From: Winogradskyella pacifica
GTDB taxonomy: Bacteria; Bacteroidota; Bacteroidia; Flavobacteriales; Flavobacteriaceae
Direction: 5' to 3'
Assembly (NCBI RefSeq): GCF_013403915.1
Contig: NZ_JABFDI010000005.1
Span: 146,992-210,991 of the forward strand
Length of the DNA: 64,000 nt
The notes under the pieces are model-generated. The model had not been told where the DNA came from. It did no database searches and worked only from the letters and a program-made list of their open reading frames with translations. How positions within the stretch are numbered: the stretch's first letter is position 1; each line of letters begins with the position of its first letter. Below are positions 51,363 through 60,688 of the stretch, piece by piece. Position numbers and translations under genes: made by a program.

Positions 51363-52664
51363 TTACAATGCTTTTAGTAACACTTCTAATTCCTCAAAAC
51401 CATAAGGTTTCGCTGTAATAACTTTAGACGCGTCCAATATAAAATACATTGGTGTCGCAGAAATGCCGTAGGTTTTTACAATTGGGTTATCCCATTTTTT
51501 TAATCCAATGTGGTGAATAAAATCTGGATAGTTCTTAATTTCTTTAGTCCAGTTTTCGTCATCATCTTCTAATCCAAAGGCTACGACTTTTAAATTGGGT
51601 TTATTTTTTACCAGTTTTTTTACTTCTGGTAATTCGCTAAGACAATGACTACAACCACTACTCCAAAAAACTAGCAAGTAGTTTTCTGCGCTTTCTAATT
51701 GGTGTAAGCTTGTTTTTTTGCCATTCAAAGTGATTTCAAAATTGGGTGCTTTAGATCCGATTGATGTGTTTTTAAAAGAAATGACCATATCTTCTAAAAC
51801 TTTATTGTTTGTAGATTTTGCTAATTCTAGTAAATAATTATCCGTAATATAATTGGCAATCGTATTATTTTTTAAAGCTACAAATTGTTGCCAAAGCATT
51901 TCTAGCATACTCGATTTAATACTTAAATCATCATCAGTAATCGCAGAGGCAACATCATCAATGTGTTGTTTATAAGTGGCTTCACTTGGGTCTACTACCA
52001 TATTAAAAACATAAGCAGTAACGCGGTCTATTAAGTAAGATGAACTCTGTAGTAGATAATCACTAAAATCAACGTCTCTTAAATAATGTTGTTTAAGATT
52101 TTTTGAATAGGTGCTAATATCTTCATATTGGGTTGGAATATAAGGTCTGTTGGCTTTGATAAACTTAAAAACCAATTTGTCTTTAGCTAATTCTTCATAA
52201 GCCGTTTGTGTGTCCTTTAAGGTTTTAAAAATAGCAGTAAAACCTTTTTTATCATTATTCTCTTTAGAGTAATAATTACTAATAGTTTGATTCACCATTT
52301 CTATACTTTTAAGATAAGAGTTCCAAAGTTTATTTTCTTCAGAAACTTTAAACTCAACACCTTTTTCGTAACTAAAATTAAAAGCTACAGTTTCTTTTCC
52401 ATCGTAGATAAAATCGAAATTATTTTCTTCAGGCGGAACGGCATATACAATTTTATAAATACCAGGTGTTAAAGTTGAGTCTAATTGAATCTCAAAATTA
52501 CCATCACTATCTAATTCTCCTCTATTAACATAATTAGCACTTTCTGGTGTGGCGTGATATAAAAAGGCATAGCTAAAATCTTCAGCTGGTGAAAATGAAC
52601 CCTTTACACTTTGAGCTTGTAATAGTAAGGGTAAAACCAAAAGTAGGATTAATAATTTTTTCAT
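51363..52664 (-). CDS. TlpA-like thiol-disulfide oxidoreductase
   Basis: I start this 433-residue protein at the ATG ending at 52664, where a signal peptide (LLILLLVLPLLLQAQ) begins; an in-frame ATG 72 bases upstream would place a basic non-signal stretch before it. The N-terminal half is a beta/helical region with DUF4369-like features. The C-terminal domain (about 290-430) is thioredoxin-like, with CSHC (Cys338 and Cys341) in FWSSGCSHCLSELP and a cis-Pro in GISATPMYFI. It should reduce disulfides in exported proteins, in the periplasm. Confidence 0.9.
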   Translation of the reverse strand: MKKLLILLLVLPLLLQAQSVKGSFSPAEDFSYAFLYHATPESANYVNRGELDSDGNFEIQLDSTLTPGIYKIVYAVPPEENNFDFIYDGKETVAFNFSYEKGVEFKVSEENKLWNSYLKSIEMVNQTISNYYSKENNDKKGFTAIFKTLKDTQTAYEELAKDKLVFKFIKANRPYIPTQYEDISTYSKNLKQHYLRDVDFSDYLLQSSSYLIDRVTAYVFNMVVDPSEATYKQHIDDVASAITDDDLSIKSSMLEMLWQQFVALKNNTIANYITDNYLLELAKSTNNKVLEDMVISFKNTSIGSKAPNFEITLNGKKTSLHQLESAENYLLVFWSSGCSHCLSELPEVKKLVKNKPNLKVVAFGLEDDDENWTKEIKNYPDFIHHIGLKKWDNPIVKTYGISATPMYFILDASKVITAKPYGFEELEVLLKAL

Positions 52665-52699
52665 GGTATTGTATGTTTTATAAAACTGTTTGCTAATTG

Positions 52700-52885
52700 T
52701 TATTTTATTTTTCGGCCTTTTATTCCGGTGGCGCAACCGTAAAAATAATTGATATATTCGACTTCAAAATTATCTCTTTTAAAAATTTGAAAAGCATTTT
52801 TAGAATTGCCGAATGCTTCTGTATAAATACCTAACATTTTATCAAATAGCTTTTCGACGAATTTTGGTTCGTAAATTTCTTTCAT
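52700..52885 (-). pseudogene. Possible remnant or small gene of 61 codons
   Basis: This ATG-started frame encodes 61 residues beginning MKEIYEPKFVEKLFDKM. That opening resembles the N-terminus of SAM-dependent methyltransferases in Flavobacteriaceae, but the continuation (GIYTEAFGNSKNAFQIFKRDNFEVEY) does not, and the frame stops after 61 residues without a SAM-binding motif. It may be a decayed methyltransferase or an unrelated small protein. It lies 35 bases upstream of the TlpA-like gene on the same strand. Confidence 0.35.
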
Positions 52886-52950
52886 GCTTAAGACTTATTT
52901 ACAACTAATACCAACCATTGAATAACTTCAAGAATTAAGCCATTATAATG

Positions 52951-53817
52951 CTATATCTCCTTTTTAGATCTAATACTTTCAATAATAACCGTAGCCAATA
53001 TTAAACTACCACCGATAAATGTATTAGGGGAAGGTAGTTCATTTAAAAAAAAGAAGGCAATTATAATTCCAAATATCGGTTGTGTACTGCCAATAATACT
53101 CGCTGTACTGGCTTTAAAATATTTTAAACTATTTACAAACATGGTATGTCCAATAGCCGTAGTTACTATGGCTAATAGTAAAACATAAGGATATTGTGTG
53201 GTGATATTAGAAGTGTCCATAAAATATAAAACAGGCGCCAATACAATCGTTAACACCACAACTTGATAAAACATCAGCATGGTGCCATTATACGTCGCAA
53301 TATGTCCTTTTAGCATAAGGATTCTTAAGGCATAACAGATCGCCGAAAGTACACCAAATAGAATGCCTTGCAACTGACTACTTTCTAAATCGAAATCTGG
53401 AGCTAATATATAGATGCCAAGAAGTACCATTGACCCGAGTACAATATGGATAGGGTCTAATTTTACTTTTGAAAATAAAGGTTCTAAAAGGGCTATAATC
53501 ACTGGGAACGTAAATAGTGAAATCATTCCAATAGCTACGTTAGATAGTTTTAAGGCATAGAAATAGAAAACCCAATGACCTCCCATTAATAAAGCAGCAA
53601 TAAAAAAAGTGAAACGGTCTTTTTTATTATGGATCTTTAAATTAATCCCTTTAAAAAGGCAGAAAAAGAAAAGTATAATTACGGCTAAAATAGAACGCCA
53701 CCAAATAATTACCGGTGTTGGCATCTCTATAAATTTACCTAACGGTCCAGACGTACTGAGGCATACTGTGGCAATAATGAGCAATAAAAGGTTATTTAAA
53801 TGACTTTTTTCATTCAT
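52951..53817 (-). CDS. EamA/DMT-family transporter
   Basis: This 288-residue protein has ten membrane segments in two EamA halves (about 8-135 and 148-283), with the typical WWRSILAVIILFFFC and GSTQPIFGIIIAFFFLNELPSPNTFIGGSLIL. Members export amino acids, metabolites or drugs; the substrate cannot be read. It starts one base within the mfd stop region (the two genes share position 53817), so it is coupled to mfd. Confidence 0.92.
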   Translation of the reverse strand: MNEKSHLNNLLLLIIATVCLSTSGPLGKFIEMPTPVIIWWRSILAVIILFFFCLFKGINLKIHNKKDRFTFFIAALLMGGHWVFYFYALKLSNVAIGMISLFTFPVIIALLEPLFSKVKLDPIHIVLGSMVLLGIYILAPDFDLESSQLQGILFGVLSAICYALRILMLKGHIATYNGTMLMFYQVVVLTIVLAPVLYFMDTSNITTQYPYVLLLAIVTTAIGHTMFVNSLKYFKASTASIIGSTQPIFGIIIAFFFLNELPSPNTFIGGSLILATVIIESIRSKKEI

Positions 53818-56800
53818 TATATATCCTTTAAGGCCATTAATGCTTGTTTGGTGTTTTTAATTTTTTCGAACGTAATTAATAAGCGTAATCCTTTTCGGGT
53901 TTGTTTTTCTTTCATTTTGCATTTGCCAGCATTCATCTGTACAAATTGTAAAACTTTAGTAAATGCGTCACTCTGATAAAAACCACTTTGCTGATCTTGC
54001 ACAAAATAACCAATCATTTTGCCTTGCTTCATAATCAGTTTTTCAATCCCCATTTTTGTTGCGATCCACTTAAGGCGGACGCTGTCTAATAGGTCTGAAA
54101 CCTGCGTTGGTAACTCACCAAAACGGTCAATAATTTCAGTTTCAAATTTAGCGAGTTCTTCTTCTGTTTTTATCTCGTTGAGTTTGGTGTAAAGATTTAG
54201 ACGTTCGGTAATGTTGTTGATATAATCATCTGGAAACAACAATTCGAAATCCGTATCAATAGTAATGTCTTTGACATATTGTTTAGGCTTACCATCATCT
54301 TTATATAAATCTGAAAACTCAGTTTCTTTTAATTCATCTATGGCTTCATTCAATATTTTCTGATAGGTATCAAATCCGATATCATTAATAAATCCACTTT
54401 GCTCTCCACCGAGTAAATCTCCTGCACCACGTATTTCTAAATCCTTCATAGCGATATTAAATCCGCTACCCAGCTCTGTAAATTGCTCTAAGGCTGAAAT
54501 CCGTTTTCTAGCATCGGCTGTCATTGCAGAATAATCTGGAGTAATAAAATAACAAAAGGCCTTCTTATTACTACGCCCTACACGACCTCGCATTTGGTGT
54601 AAATCACTCAGTCCAAAATTGTTCGCATTATTGATAAAAATAGTATTCGCATTTGGTACATCTAATCCGCTTTCTACAATAGTGGTCGCTACCAAAACAT
54701 CAAATTCACCATTCATAAAAGCGAGCATTAGATTTTCTAGTTTTTTACCATCGAGTTGCCCATGTCCAATACCGATTTTTGCATCAGGCACTAAACGTTG
54801 AATCATACCAGCAACTTCCTTAATATTCTCTATTCTATTGTGAATAAAATAAATCTGACCGCCACGTTGAATTTCATAACTCACCGCATCTCTAATGGTT
54901 TCTTCACCAAAACGAATAACATGGCTTTCTATAGGATATCTATTTGGTGGAGCCGTGTTAATGACTGATAAATCTCGCGCAGCCATTAGACTAAATTGAA
55001 GTGTTCTCGGAATTGGTGTCGCTGTTAACGTCAGTACATCTACGTTTTCCTTTATGGTCTTTAATTTTTCTTTTACAGCAACACCAAACTTCTGTTCTTC
55101 ATCAACAATCAGTAAACCTAAATCTTTAAATTTTACGTTTTTACTTGCCAATTGATGTGTTCCTATGATAATATCAACGCTTCCTTTTTCTAATCCTTCT
55201 AGGGTTTCGCGTTTTTCTTTGGCTGTTCTAAAACGATTCACATAATCTACAGTCACCGGAAAATCCTTCAAACGTTCTTTAAAAGTTCGTGAGTGTTGAT
55301 AAGCCAAAATGGTTGTTGGTACTAAAACAGCAACTTGTTTACCGTTATCCACAGCTTTAAATGCCGCTCTAATTGCAACTTCAGTTTTACCAAATCCAAC
55401 GTCACCACAAATGAGTCGATCCATTGGTCGTTCACTTTCCATATCCGCTTTTATATCTGCTGTAGATGTGATTTGATCTGGAGTATCTTCATAAATAAAA
55501 GAAGCTTCCAACTCTAATTGCATATGGCTATCTGGAGCGTACTGAAATCCTTTCTTTAATTTTCGTTTGGCATAAAGCTTTATAAGGTTGAAGGCAATTT
55601 CCTTAACCCTAGATTTTGTTTTTTGTTTTAACGTCGCCCAAGCTTTGCTTCCTAATTTATAAACCGTTGGAGGCTTACCATCTTTGCCGTTAAACTTAGT
55701 GATTTTATGTAACGAGTGAATGCTGAGGTATAAAATATCGCGTTCGCCATATACTAGTTTTATGGCTTCTTGCTTTTTGCCTTCAACATCTATTTTTTGT
55801 AAGCCACCAAACTTACCAATACCATGGTCAATGTGTGTAACGTAATCTCCGATTTCGAGATTTGTAAGTTCCTTTAAAGTGATGGCTTGCTTTTTGGCGT
55901 ACCCATTTTTAAGATGGAATTTATGATAACGATCAAAAATTTGATGGTCTGTATAAATAGCAAGATTATGTTCGGTATCTATAAAACCTTGATAAAGTGA
56001 AAGCACCACCGTCTTATAATGAACCGTTTGTTCTGCATCATCAAAAATATCATGAAAACGTTTGGCCTGTTGTTCGCTTACACAAGCGATATAATTGGTA
56101 ATGCCGTTAGCGTTATTTTCATTTAAATCTTCAATCAACAAATTGAATTGTTTGTTGAATGCGGGTTGTGGCTTGGTATAAAAGGCTATAAGTTGCTGCG
56201 CGAAAAAAGCTTCTGTTCCAAATTCAACTAAAGAGTATTCTAAAAATTGACGTTTTAATAAGTCCGAATTACAGAATAATTCTTCAGGAGAGGCATGTTT
56301 AACTTCGCTAGATAAATTATTATAAGCCTCTTCCGCTTTATCATAAAAATCATCAATTCTTGAAAACGTCAGGGATGCATTTTTAGAAAAAATAACCGTT
56401 TTATTCGAAATGTATTTTAGAAAACTTTCGCGTTGTTCAGCAATCATTTTATTAGCCACATTCGGAATGATGCTCACTTTCTTAATACGCTCCGTAGACA
56501 ATTGCGTCTCTACATCAAAAGTTCTAATACTATCAACTTCGTCTCCAAAAAACTCTATTCGGTAAGGTTCATCATGCGAAAATGAAAAGACATCGACGAT
56601 ACCACCTCTTACAGAGAAATCTCCAGGTTCGGTAACAAAATCGACACGTTTAAATTTATATTCGAATAAGACTTCATTAACAAAATCGATGCTTAAGTCG
56701 TTGCCAACTGAGATTTTTAAGGTGTTCTTATCGAGTTCCTTTTTAGTGACTACCTTTTCAAAAAGCGCATCAGGATAGGTCACAATAATGCACGGTTTTT

Positions 56801-57146
56801 TACGCGAATTAATTCGGTTTAAAACCTCGGCACGTAAGAGCACATTGGCATTATTAGTTTCTTCAATTTGGTACGGTCTGCGGTAGCTTCCTGGATAAAA
56901 TAACACGTCTTTATCGTTGATCAGTTGTTCAAGATCATTAAGGTAAAAAGCCGCTTCTTCTTTATCATCAAAAATCAACAAAAAAGGTTTGTCTGCGGTT
57001 TTAAAAACTTCGGCAACCGTAATTGAAAATGAGGATCCTACAAGACCTTTTAAATGTGTTTTTGTTTCGCTTTGGGCAATAGCAGTTTGCAGATTTTGCA
57101 GTTGCAAAGTCTGTGCGAATGTTTGGGCAATAGATACTTTACTCAA
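53817..57146 (-). CDS. mfd: Transcription-repair coupling factor
   Basis: This ATP-dependent DNA translocase of 1109 residues removes RNA polymerase stalled at lesions and recruits UvrA. The UvrB-homology region is at the N-terminus (RVDFVTEPGDFSVRGGIVDVFSF). The RNA polymerase interaction domain is around GDYVTHIDHGIGKFGGL. The helicase domain has Walker A GDVGFGKT (581-588), DEEQ (682-685) and TATPIPRTLQFS. The TRG motif region and the C-terminal D7 domain (LFPDDYINNITERLNLYTKL) complete it. Cytosolic. It is divergent from a TerB-fold gene. Confidence 0.97.
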   Translation of the reverse strand: MSKVSIAQTFAQTLQLQNLQTAIAQSETKTHLKGLVGSSFSITVAEVFKTADKPFLLIFDDKEEAAFYLNDLEQLINDKDVLFYPGSYRRPYQIEETNNANVLLRAEVLNRINSRKKPCIIVTYPDALFEKVVTKKELDKNTLKISVGNDLSIDFVNEVLFEYKFKRVDFVTEPGDFSVRGGIVDVFSFSHDEPYRIEFFGDEVDSIRTFDVETQLSTERIKKVSIIPNVANKMIAEQRESFLKYISNKTVIFSKNASLTFSRIDDFYDKAEEAYNNLSSEVKHASPEELFCNSDLLKRQFLEYSLVEFGTEAFFAQQLIAFYTKPQPAFNKQFNLLIEDLNENNANGITNYIACVSEQQAKRFHDIFDDAEQTVHYKTVVLSLYQGFIDTEHNLAIYTDHQIFDRYHKFHLKNGYAKKQAITLKELTNLEIGDYVTHIDHGIGKFGGLQKIDVEGKKQEAIKLVYGERDILYLSIHSLHKITKFNGKDGKPPTVYKLGSKAWATLKQKTKSRVKEIAFNLIKLYAKRKLKKGFQYAPDSHMQLELEASFIYEDTPDQITSTADIKADMESERPMDRLICGDVGFGKTEVAIRAAFKAVDNGKQVAVLVPTTILAYQHSRTFKERLKDFPVTVDYVNRFRTAKEKRETLEGLEKGSVDIIIGTHQLASKNVKFKDLGLLIVDEEQKFGVAVKEKLKTIKENVDVLTLTATPIPRTLQFSLMAARDLSVINTAPPNRYPIESHVIRFGEETIRDAVSYEIQRGGQIYFIHNRIENIKEVAGMIQRLVPDAKIGIGHGQLDGKKLENLMLAFMNGEFDVLVATTIVESGLDVPNANTIFINNANNFGLSDLHQMRGRVGRSNKKAFCYFITPDYSAMTADARKRISALEQFTELGSGFNIAMKDLEIRGAGDLLGGEQSGFINDIGFDTYQKILNEAIDELKETEFSDLYKDDGKPKQYVKDITIDTDFELLFPDDYINNITERLNLYTKLNEIKTEEELAKFETEIIDRFGELPTQVSDLLDSVRLKWIATKMGIEKLIMKQGKMIGYFVQDQQSGFYQSDAFTKVLQFVQMNAGKCKMKEKQTRKGLRLLITFEKIKNTKQALMALKDI

Positions 57147-57165
57147 GTTTCTTATTTTGGAACTG

Positions 57166-57173
57166 CAAATATA
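57166..57173 (-). promoter_or_regulatory. Candidate -7 box (TATATTTG) for mfd
   Basis: The reverse complement of CAAATATA matches TAnnTTTG, 19 bases before the mfd start codon. A matching box for the divergent gene lies at 57217-57224. Confidence 0.45.
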
Positions 57174-57216
57174 AAATTTTTGAAGTGTTCACTAATGATA
57201 ATTCTTTGAATAGAAT

Positions 57217-57224
57217 TATATTTG
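57217..57224 (+). promoter_or_regulatory. Candidate -7 box (TATATTTG) for the TerB-fold gene
   Basis: A full TAnnTTTG match, 38 bases before ATG 57263, giving back-to-back promoters with mfd about 50 bases apart. Confidence 0.45.
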
Positions 57225-57262
57225 TTCAGAATTAATAATTAGATAATAAATAAAGTATATAT

Positions 57263-57694
57263 ATGTCATTTTCAGATTTATTCGATAGCGGATTTAAAAA
57301 ACGTAATGAAGATCATTTTGCAGCTATAGTTAGAGTTGCTAATAGTGATGGTGTTATTACAGAGAAAGAGAAAGCGTTCTTAGATCGTTTAGCAACGCGA
57401 TTAGATATTTCGGAGTTAGAGTACAAACAGATATTAATCGATTATAAAAGTCATCCTATTAATCCACCAACATCTTATGATATGCGTTTAGAGCGTCTTT
57501 ATGATTTGGCGCGTATGGTATGGGTTGATGATATTGAAGGTCCAAATCAGCATTGGTTATTAGAGAAACTTTGTGTTGGATTAGGATTTAGTGCCAATAA
57601 CGTTAAATATATAGCAGATAAGGCTTTAGCCTTGGCTCATGATAAAGTAGATCTCGATACCTTTATTGACGGTATTAAGTCAATGAATGAGTAA
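57263..57694 (+). CDS. TerB-fold protein
   Basis: This 143-residue all-helical protein has the TerB/DjlA-type pattern: HFAAIVRVANSDGVITEKEKAFLDRLATRLDIS, with acidic residues after the first helix, and LYDLARMVWVDDIEGPNQHWLLEKLCVGLGFS. TerB is named from tellurite resistance operons, but no other ter gene is here. Free-standing TerB-fold proteins are common in Bacteroidota with unknown roles, perhaps metal sensing. Cytosolic. Monocistronic with a strong terminator. Confidence 0.88.
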   Translation: MSFSDLFDSGFKKRNEDHFAAIVRVANSDGVITEKEKAFLDRLATRLDISELEYKQILIDYKSHPINPPTSYDMRLERLYDLARMVWVDDIEGPNQHWLLEKLCVGLGFSANNVKYIADKALALAHDKVDLDTFIDGIKSMNE

Positions 57695-57707
57695 ATAGTA
57701 ATAGCAT

Positions 57708-57757
57708 AAAAAGCGACTATATTTAACATCGATACGTTAAAATATAGTCGCTTTTTT
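57708..57757. terminator. Bidirectional terminator with 17-bp stem
   Basis: AAAAAGCGACTATATTT and its exact complement flank a 15-base interior, with a T run beyond on each strand. It serves the TerB-fold gene and the convergent fbp gene. Confidence 0.88.
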
Positions 57758-57805
57758 ATTGCTTCAAGTTAAGTGAAACTTGAAGTCTTAAGAGAGAAGC
57801 GTAAT

Positions 57806-58816
57806 TTATAATTCCTCGTTACGCATAAATTCTTCTGCTTTTTCTACCATATTCACGCTACCACAAATAAAAGGCACACGTTCATGTAGTTCTGTAGGTA
57901 CAATATCCATTATTCTTGTAAAGCCATCACTTGCTTTACCATTAGCTTGCTCTGCAATAAAGGCCATCGGATTACATTCATAAAGTAAACGTAATTTTCC
58001 CTTCGGATTTTTAGAACTTTTAGGATACATGTAAATACCTCCTTTAATCATATTTCTATGAAAATCAGAAACTAAAGATCCAATATATCGACTAGTATAA
58101 GGTCTTTCTCCTTCGTCTTCCTGACAGTATTTTATATACTTTTTAATTCCGACAGGGAAATCAGAATAATTACCTTCGTTTACCGAATAAATATTTCCAT
58201 CTGCAGGAAATTGCATATTTGGATGCGATAAATAATAAGATCCAATTGCGGGGTTTAATGTAAAACCATTAACACCATCTCCTGTTGTATATACTAACAT
58301 CGTAGAGGTTCCATATACCACATAACCAGCTGCAACTTGTGCGCTTCCTTTTTGTAAAAAATCTTCTAAAGTTACTGGTGTTCCTAATGGAGTAACACGT
58401 CTGTAAATTGAGAAAATGGTTCCTACAGAAACATTAACATCGATATTAGAAGAGCCATCTAAAGGGTCAATTAAAACAATATACTTGTTTTGGTTATTTT
58501 CATCTTGGCTATTAATAGCTATAAAATCATCTTCCTCTTCACTCGCAATACCACAAACGATATTTCTTTTGGTTAACGTTTGAATAAACTTTTCATTAGC
58601 ATAAACATCTAGCTTTTGCTGATCTTCACCTTGTATATTAGTATCACCAGCATTACCAATGATATCTACTAAACCAGCTTTGTTAACTTCGTGATTAACG
58701 ACCTTAGCAGCTAAACGAATAGAATTTAATAGACGAGAAAGTTCTCCAGAGGTATATTTAAAAGACGTTTGATTTTCAATTATAAATTCCCCTAAAGTTT
58801 GATTTGGTTTAGACAT
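57806..58816 (-). CDS. fbp: Fructose-1,6-bisphosphatase class 1
   Basis: This gluconeogenic phosphatase of 336 residues, the usual length, hydrolyses fructose 1,6-bisphosphate to fructose 6-phosphate. Metal-binding acidic residues are in ASEEEDD (91-97) and DPLDGSSN (117-124). Substrate loops are in [23 protein letters not shown] and [15 protein letters not shown]. Cytosolic. Monocistronic. The nearest promoter-like box is GATATTTG (58843-58850, minus strand), one mismatch from consensus. Confidence 0.96.
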   Translation of the reverse strand: MSKPNQTLGEFIIENQTSFKYTSGELSRLLNSIRLAAKVVNHEVNKAGLVDIIGNAGDTNIQGEDQQKLDVYANEKFIQTLTKRNIVCGIASEEEDDFIAINSQDENNQNKYIVLIDPLDGSSNIDVNVSVGTIFSIYRRVTPLGTPVTLEDFLQKGSAQVAAGYVVYGTSTMLVYTTGDGVNGFTLNPAIGSYYLSHPNMQFPADGNIYSVNEGNYSDFPVGIKKYIKYCQEDEGERPYTSRYIGSLVSDFHRNMIKGGIYMYPKSSKNPKGKLRLLYECNPMAFIAEQANGKASDGFTRIMDIVPTELHERVPFICGSVNMVEKAEEFMRNEEL

Positions 58817-58896
58817 TAAGTATAATATTGATTAGTAGCACACAAATATCGCCTTTTTTAGCAAACTACAACGTTTTCGTACTTTAAAAAAATTGT

Positions 58897-58924
58897 TTTG
58901 TAAACTGAGATTAGATTATCTTTG
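58897..58924 (+). promoter_or_regulatory. Promoter TTTG-N16-TATCTTTG
   Basis: TTTG at 58897-58900 and TATCTTTG at 58917-58924 form a nearly canonical Bacteroidota promoter. It would serve the acetyltransferase and aspartate kinase genes with a leader of about 12 bases. Confidence 0.5.
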
Positions 58925-58941
58925 AATCTTTTATTTGCAAA

Positions 58942-59418
58942 ATGAAACAACCAAGATTAGCACTTATCGAAGATATGCCAAGAGTTTTAGAACTTATTGA
59001 AGAATTGGCAACGTTTGAAAAAGAGGAGGATGCTGTAGAAATTACAGCATCTGATTTAGAGAATGATGGCTTTGGAGCAGATCCGAAATTTACTTGTTTT
59101 GTTAGCGAGCTTGATCATAAGATTGAAGGTATTGCCTTAGTATATATGAGGTATTCTACTTGGAAAGGCAAAATTTTACATTTAGAAGATCTTATTGTGA
59201 GTGAAAAATGTAGAGGGAAAGGAGTTGGTACTCAGCTTTTAGATGCCGTTGTAAAACATGCGAAACAATTAGGCGTAAAACGCGTAAGTTGGGAAGTTTT
59301 AGATTGGAATGAACCCGCTATAAAGTTCTACGAAAGTAAAGGTGCAGATGTAAAACGCGATTGGAATGTGGTACATCTGGATGAAAATGGAATTGAAAAT
59401 TATTTAAATAAAATATAA
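58942..59418 (+). CDS. GNAT N-acetyltransferase, SAT-like
   Basis: This GNAT enzyme of 158 residues has the acetyl-CoA loop RGKGVG at 91-96. YSTWKGKILHLEDLIV before it is typical of the spermidine/thialysine acetyltransferase (SAT) group. ENEPAIKFYESKGA-like NEPAIKFYESKGA follows. It probably acetylates a small amine using acetyl-CoA in the cytosol; the substrate is inferred only by likeness. It overlaps the aspartate kinase start by one base (TAATG), so the two are co-translated. Confidence 0.9.
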   Translation: MKQPRLALIEDMPRVLELIEELATFEKEEDAVEITASDLENDGFGADPKFTCFVSELDHKIEGIALVYMRYSTWKGKILHLEDLIVSEKCRGKGVGTQLLDAVVKHAKQLGVKRVSWEVLDWNEPAIKFYESKGADVKRDWNVVHLDENGIENYLNKI

Positions 59419-60668
59419 TGCGCATTTTTAAGTTTGGTGGGGCATCGGTGAAAGATGCAGATGGTGTAAAAAATTTAGCAAAAGTTTTACAAACTACAGG
59501 TTATGATAACACTTTAGTTGTGATTTCAGCAATGGGAAAAACAACGAATAGAATGGAGTTGGTTATCAAAAATTATTTTGAACATAAAGAGGAATTACAA
59601 AGTGCAATTCACGATGTTATTAAATGCCACAATGACATTTTAGTCGATTTATTTGAGAATAATCGTCATCAAGTCTTTACGGATGTAAAGTCTTTTTTTG
59701 ATGAATTAAATGCCTTTTTTAAAAGCAATAAATCGCCAGATTATAATTATGTGTATGACCAAGTTATAGGTTACGGTGAATTAATATCGACCACAATAAT
59801 TAGTCATTACCTAAATGAAATTGGATTAAAAAATAATTGGGTTGATGTTAGAGAGTTTGTAAAAACAGATAATTATTACAGACGCTCTAATGTAAATTGG
59901 GAAAAAACACAAGAGAACATTTCGTCTCATTTAAATGCTAATATTCTCAATATTACTCAGGGATTTTTGGGTAGTGATGCTAATAATTTTACCACAACTT
60001 TAGGTAGAGAAGGTAGTGATTATACGGCTGCGATTTTTGCGTATTGTTTAAATGCAGATAGTGTTACGATTTGGAAAGATGTACCAGGTGTTTTAAATGC
60101 AGATCCGAGATATTTTGAAAACGCACAATTATTACATCAAATATCCTATAGAGAAGCTATAGAGTTGGCTTTTTATGGAGCTTCTGTAATTCACCCTAAA
60201 ACGCTTCAGCCATTACAACAAAAGGAAATTCCGTTGTATGTAAAATCATTTTTAAATCCGGAAGGAGCAGGTACATGTGTAAGTAAAGGAAAAGCTTTAG
60301 TGCCAGAGGTTCCGTGTTTCATAGTTAAGAAAAATCAGACTTTAATTTCATTGTCATCCTTAGATTTTTCATATATTATGGAAGAAAATATTAGTGAAAT
60401 ATTTAGTTTGCTACACTTGTATAAAATGAAGGTTGATGTGATTCAGAATTCTGCTATTAGTTTCTCTGTTTGTATTGATAATTTATTTGATAATTTAGAG
60501 AAATTGCTTCAACATTTAAAAGCAAAATTTAAAGTTGTTTGTCATAATAATGTCAGCCTTTATACGATTAGACACTATAATGATGTTGTGGTAAAAGAGC
60601 TAGAGAAGGATAAAGAGGTGTTGTTGAAGCAATTAGCGCAGGGGACAGTTCAAATAGTTACTAAATAA
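59418..60668 (+). CDS. lysC: Aspartate kinase, monofunctional
   Basis: This 416-residue kinase phosphorylates L-aspartate, the first step toward lysine, threonine and methionine. It has FKFGGASV at the N-terminus (4-11), the aspartate-binding FLGSDANNFTTTLGREGSDYTAAI, and SVTIWKDVPGVLNADPR. The C-terminal part (about 300-410) is an ACT-type regulatory region, more divergent than usual. There is no homoserine dehydrogenase fusion. In Bacteroidota several aspartate kinase paralogues coexist, so the symbol is tentative. Coupled to the GNAT gene. Confidence 0.92.
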   Translation: MRIFKFGGASVKDADGVKNLAKVLQTTGYDNTLVVISAMGKTTNRMELVIKNYFEHKEELQSAIHDVIKCHNDILVDLFENNRHQVFTDVKSFFDELNAFFKSNKSPDYNYVYDQVIGYGELISTTIISHYLNEIGLKNNWVDVREFVKTDNYYRRSNVNWEKTQENISSHLNANILNITQGFLGSDANNFTTTLGREGSDYTAAIFAYCLNADSVTIWKDVPGVLNADPRYFENAQLLHQISYREAIELAFYGASVIHPKTLQPLQQKEIPLYVKSFLNPEGAGTCVSKGKALVPEVPCFIVKKNQTLISLSSLDFSYIMEENISEIFSLLHLYKMKVDVIQNSAISFSVCIDNLFDNLEKLLQHLKAKFKVVCHNNVSLYTIRHYNDVVVKELEKDKEVLLKQLAQGTVQIVTK

Positions 60669-60676
60669 ATAGTTAT

Positions 60677-60684
60677 TACATTTG
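60677..60684 (+). promoter_or_regulatory. Candidate -7 box (TACATTTG) just before a start codon
   Basis: A full TAnnTTTG match ending 4 bases before ATG 60689. A transcript from here would be leaderless; alternatively the box is chance and the gene is read from the upstream operon. Confidence 0.35.
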
Positions 60685-60688
60685 TTTT

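Noticed and set aside
57263..57694. Tellurite resistance function from the TerB likeness
   Set aside because: No other ter gene is present; only the fold is supported.
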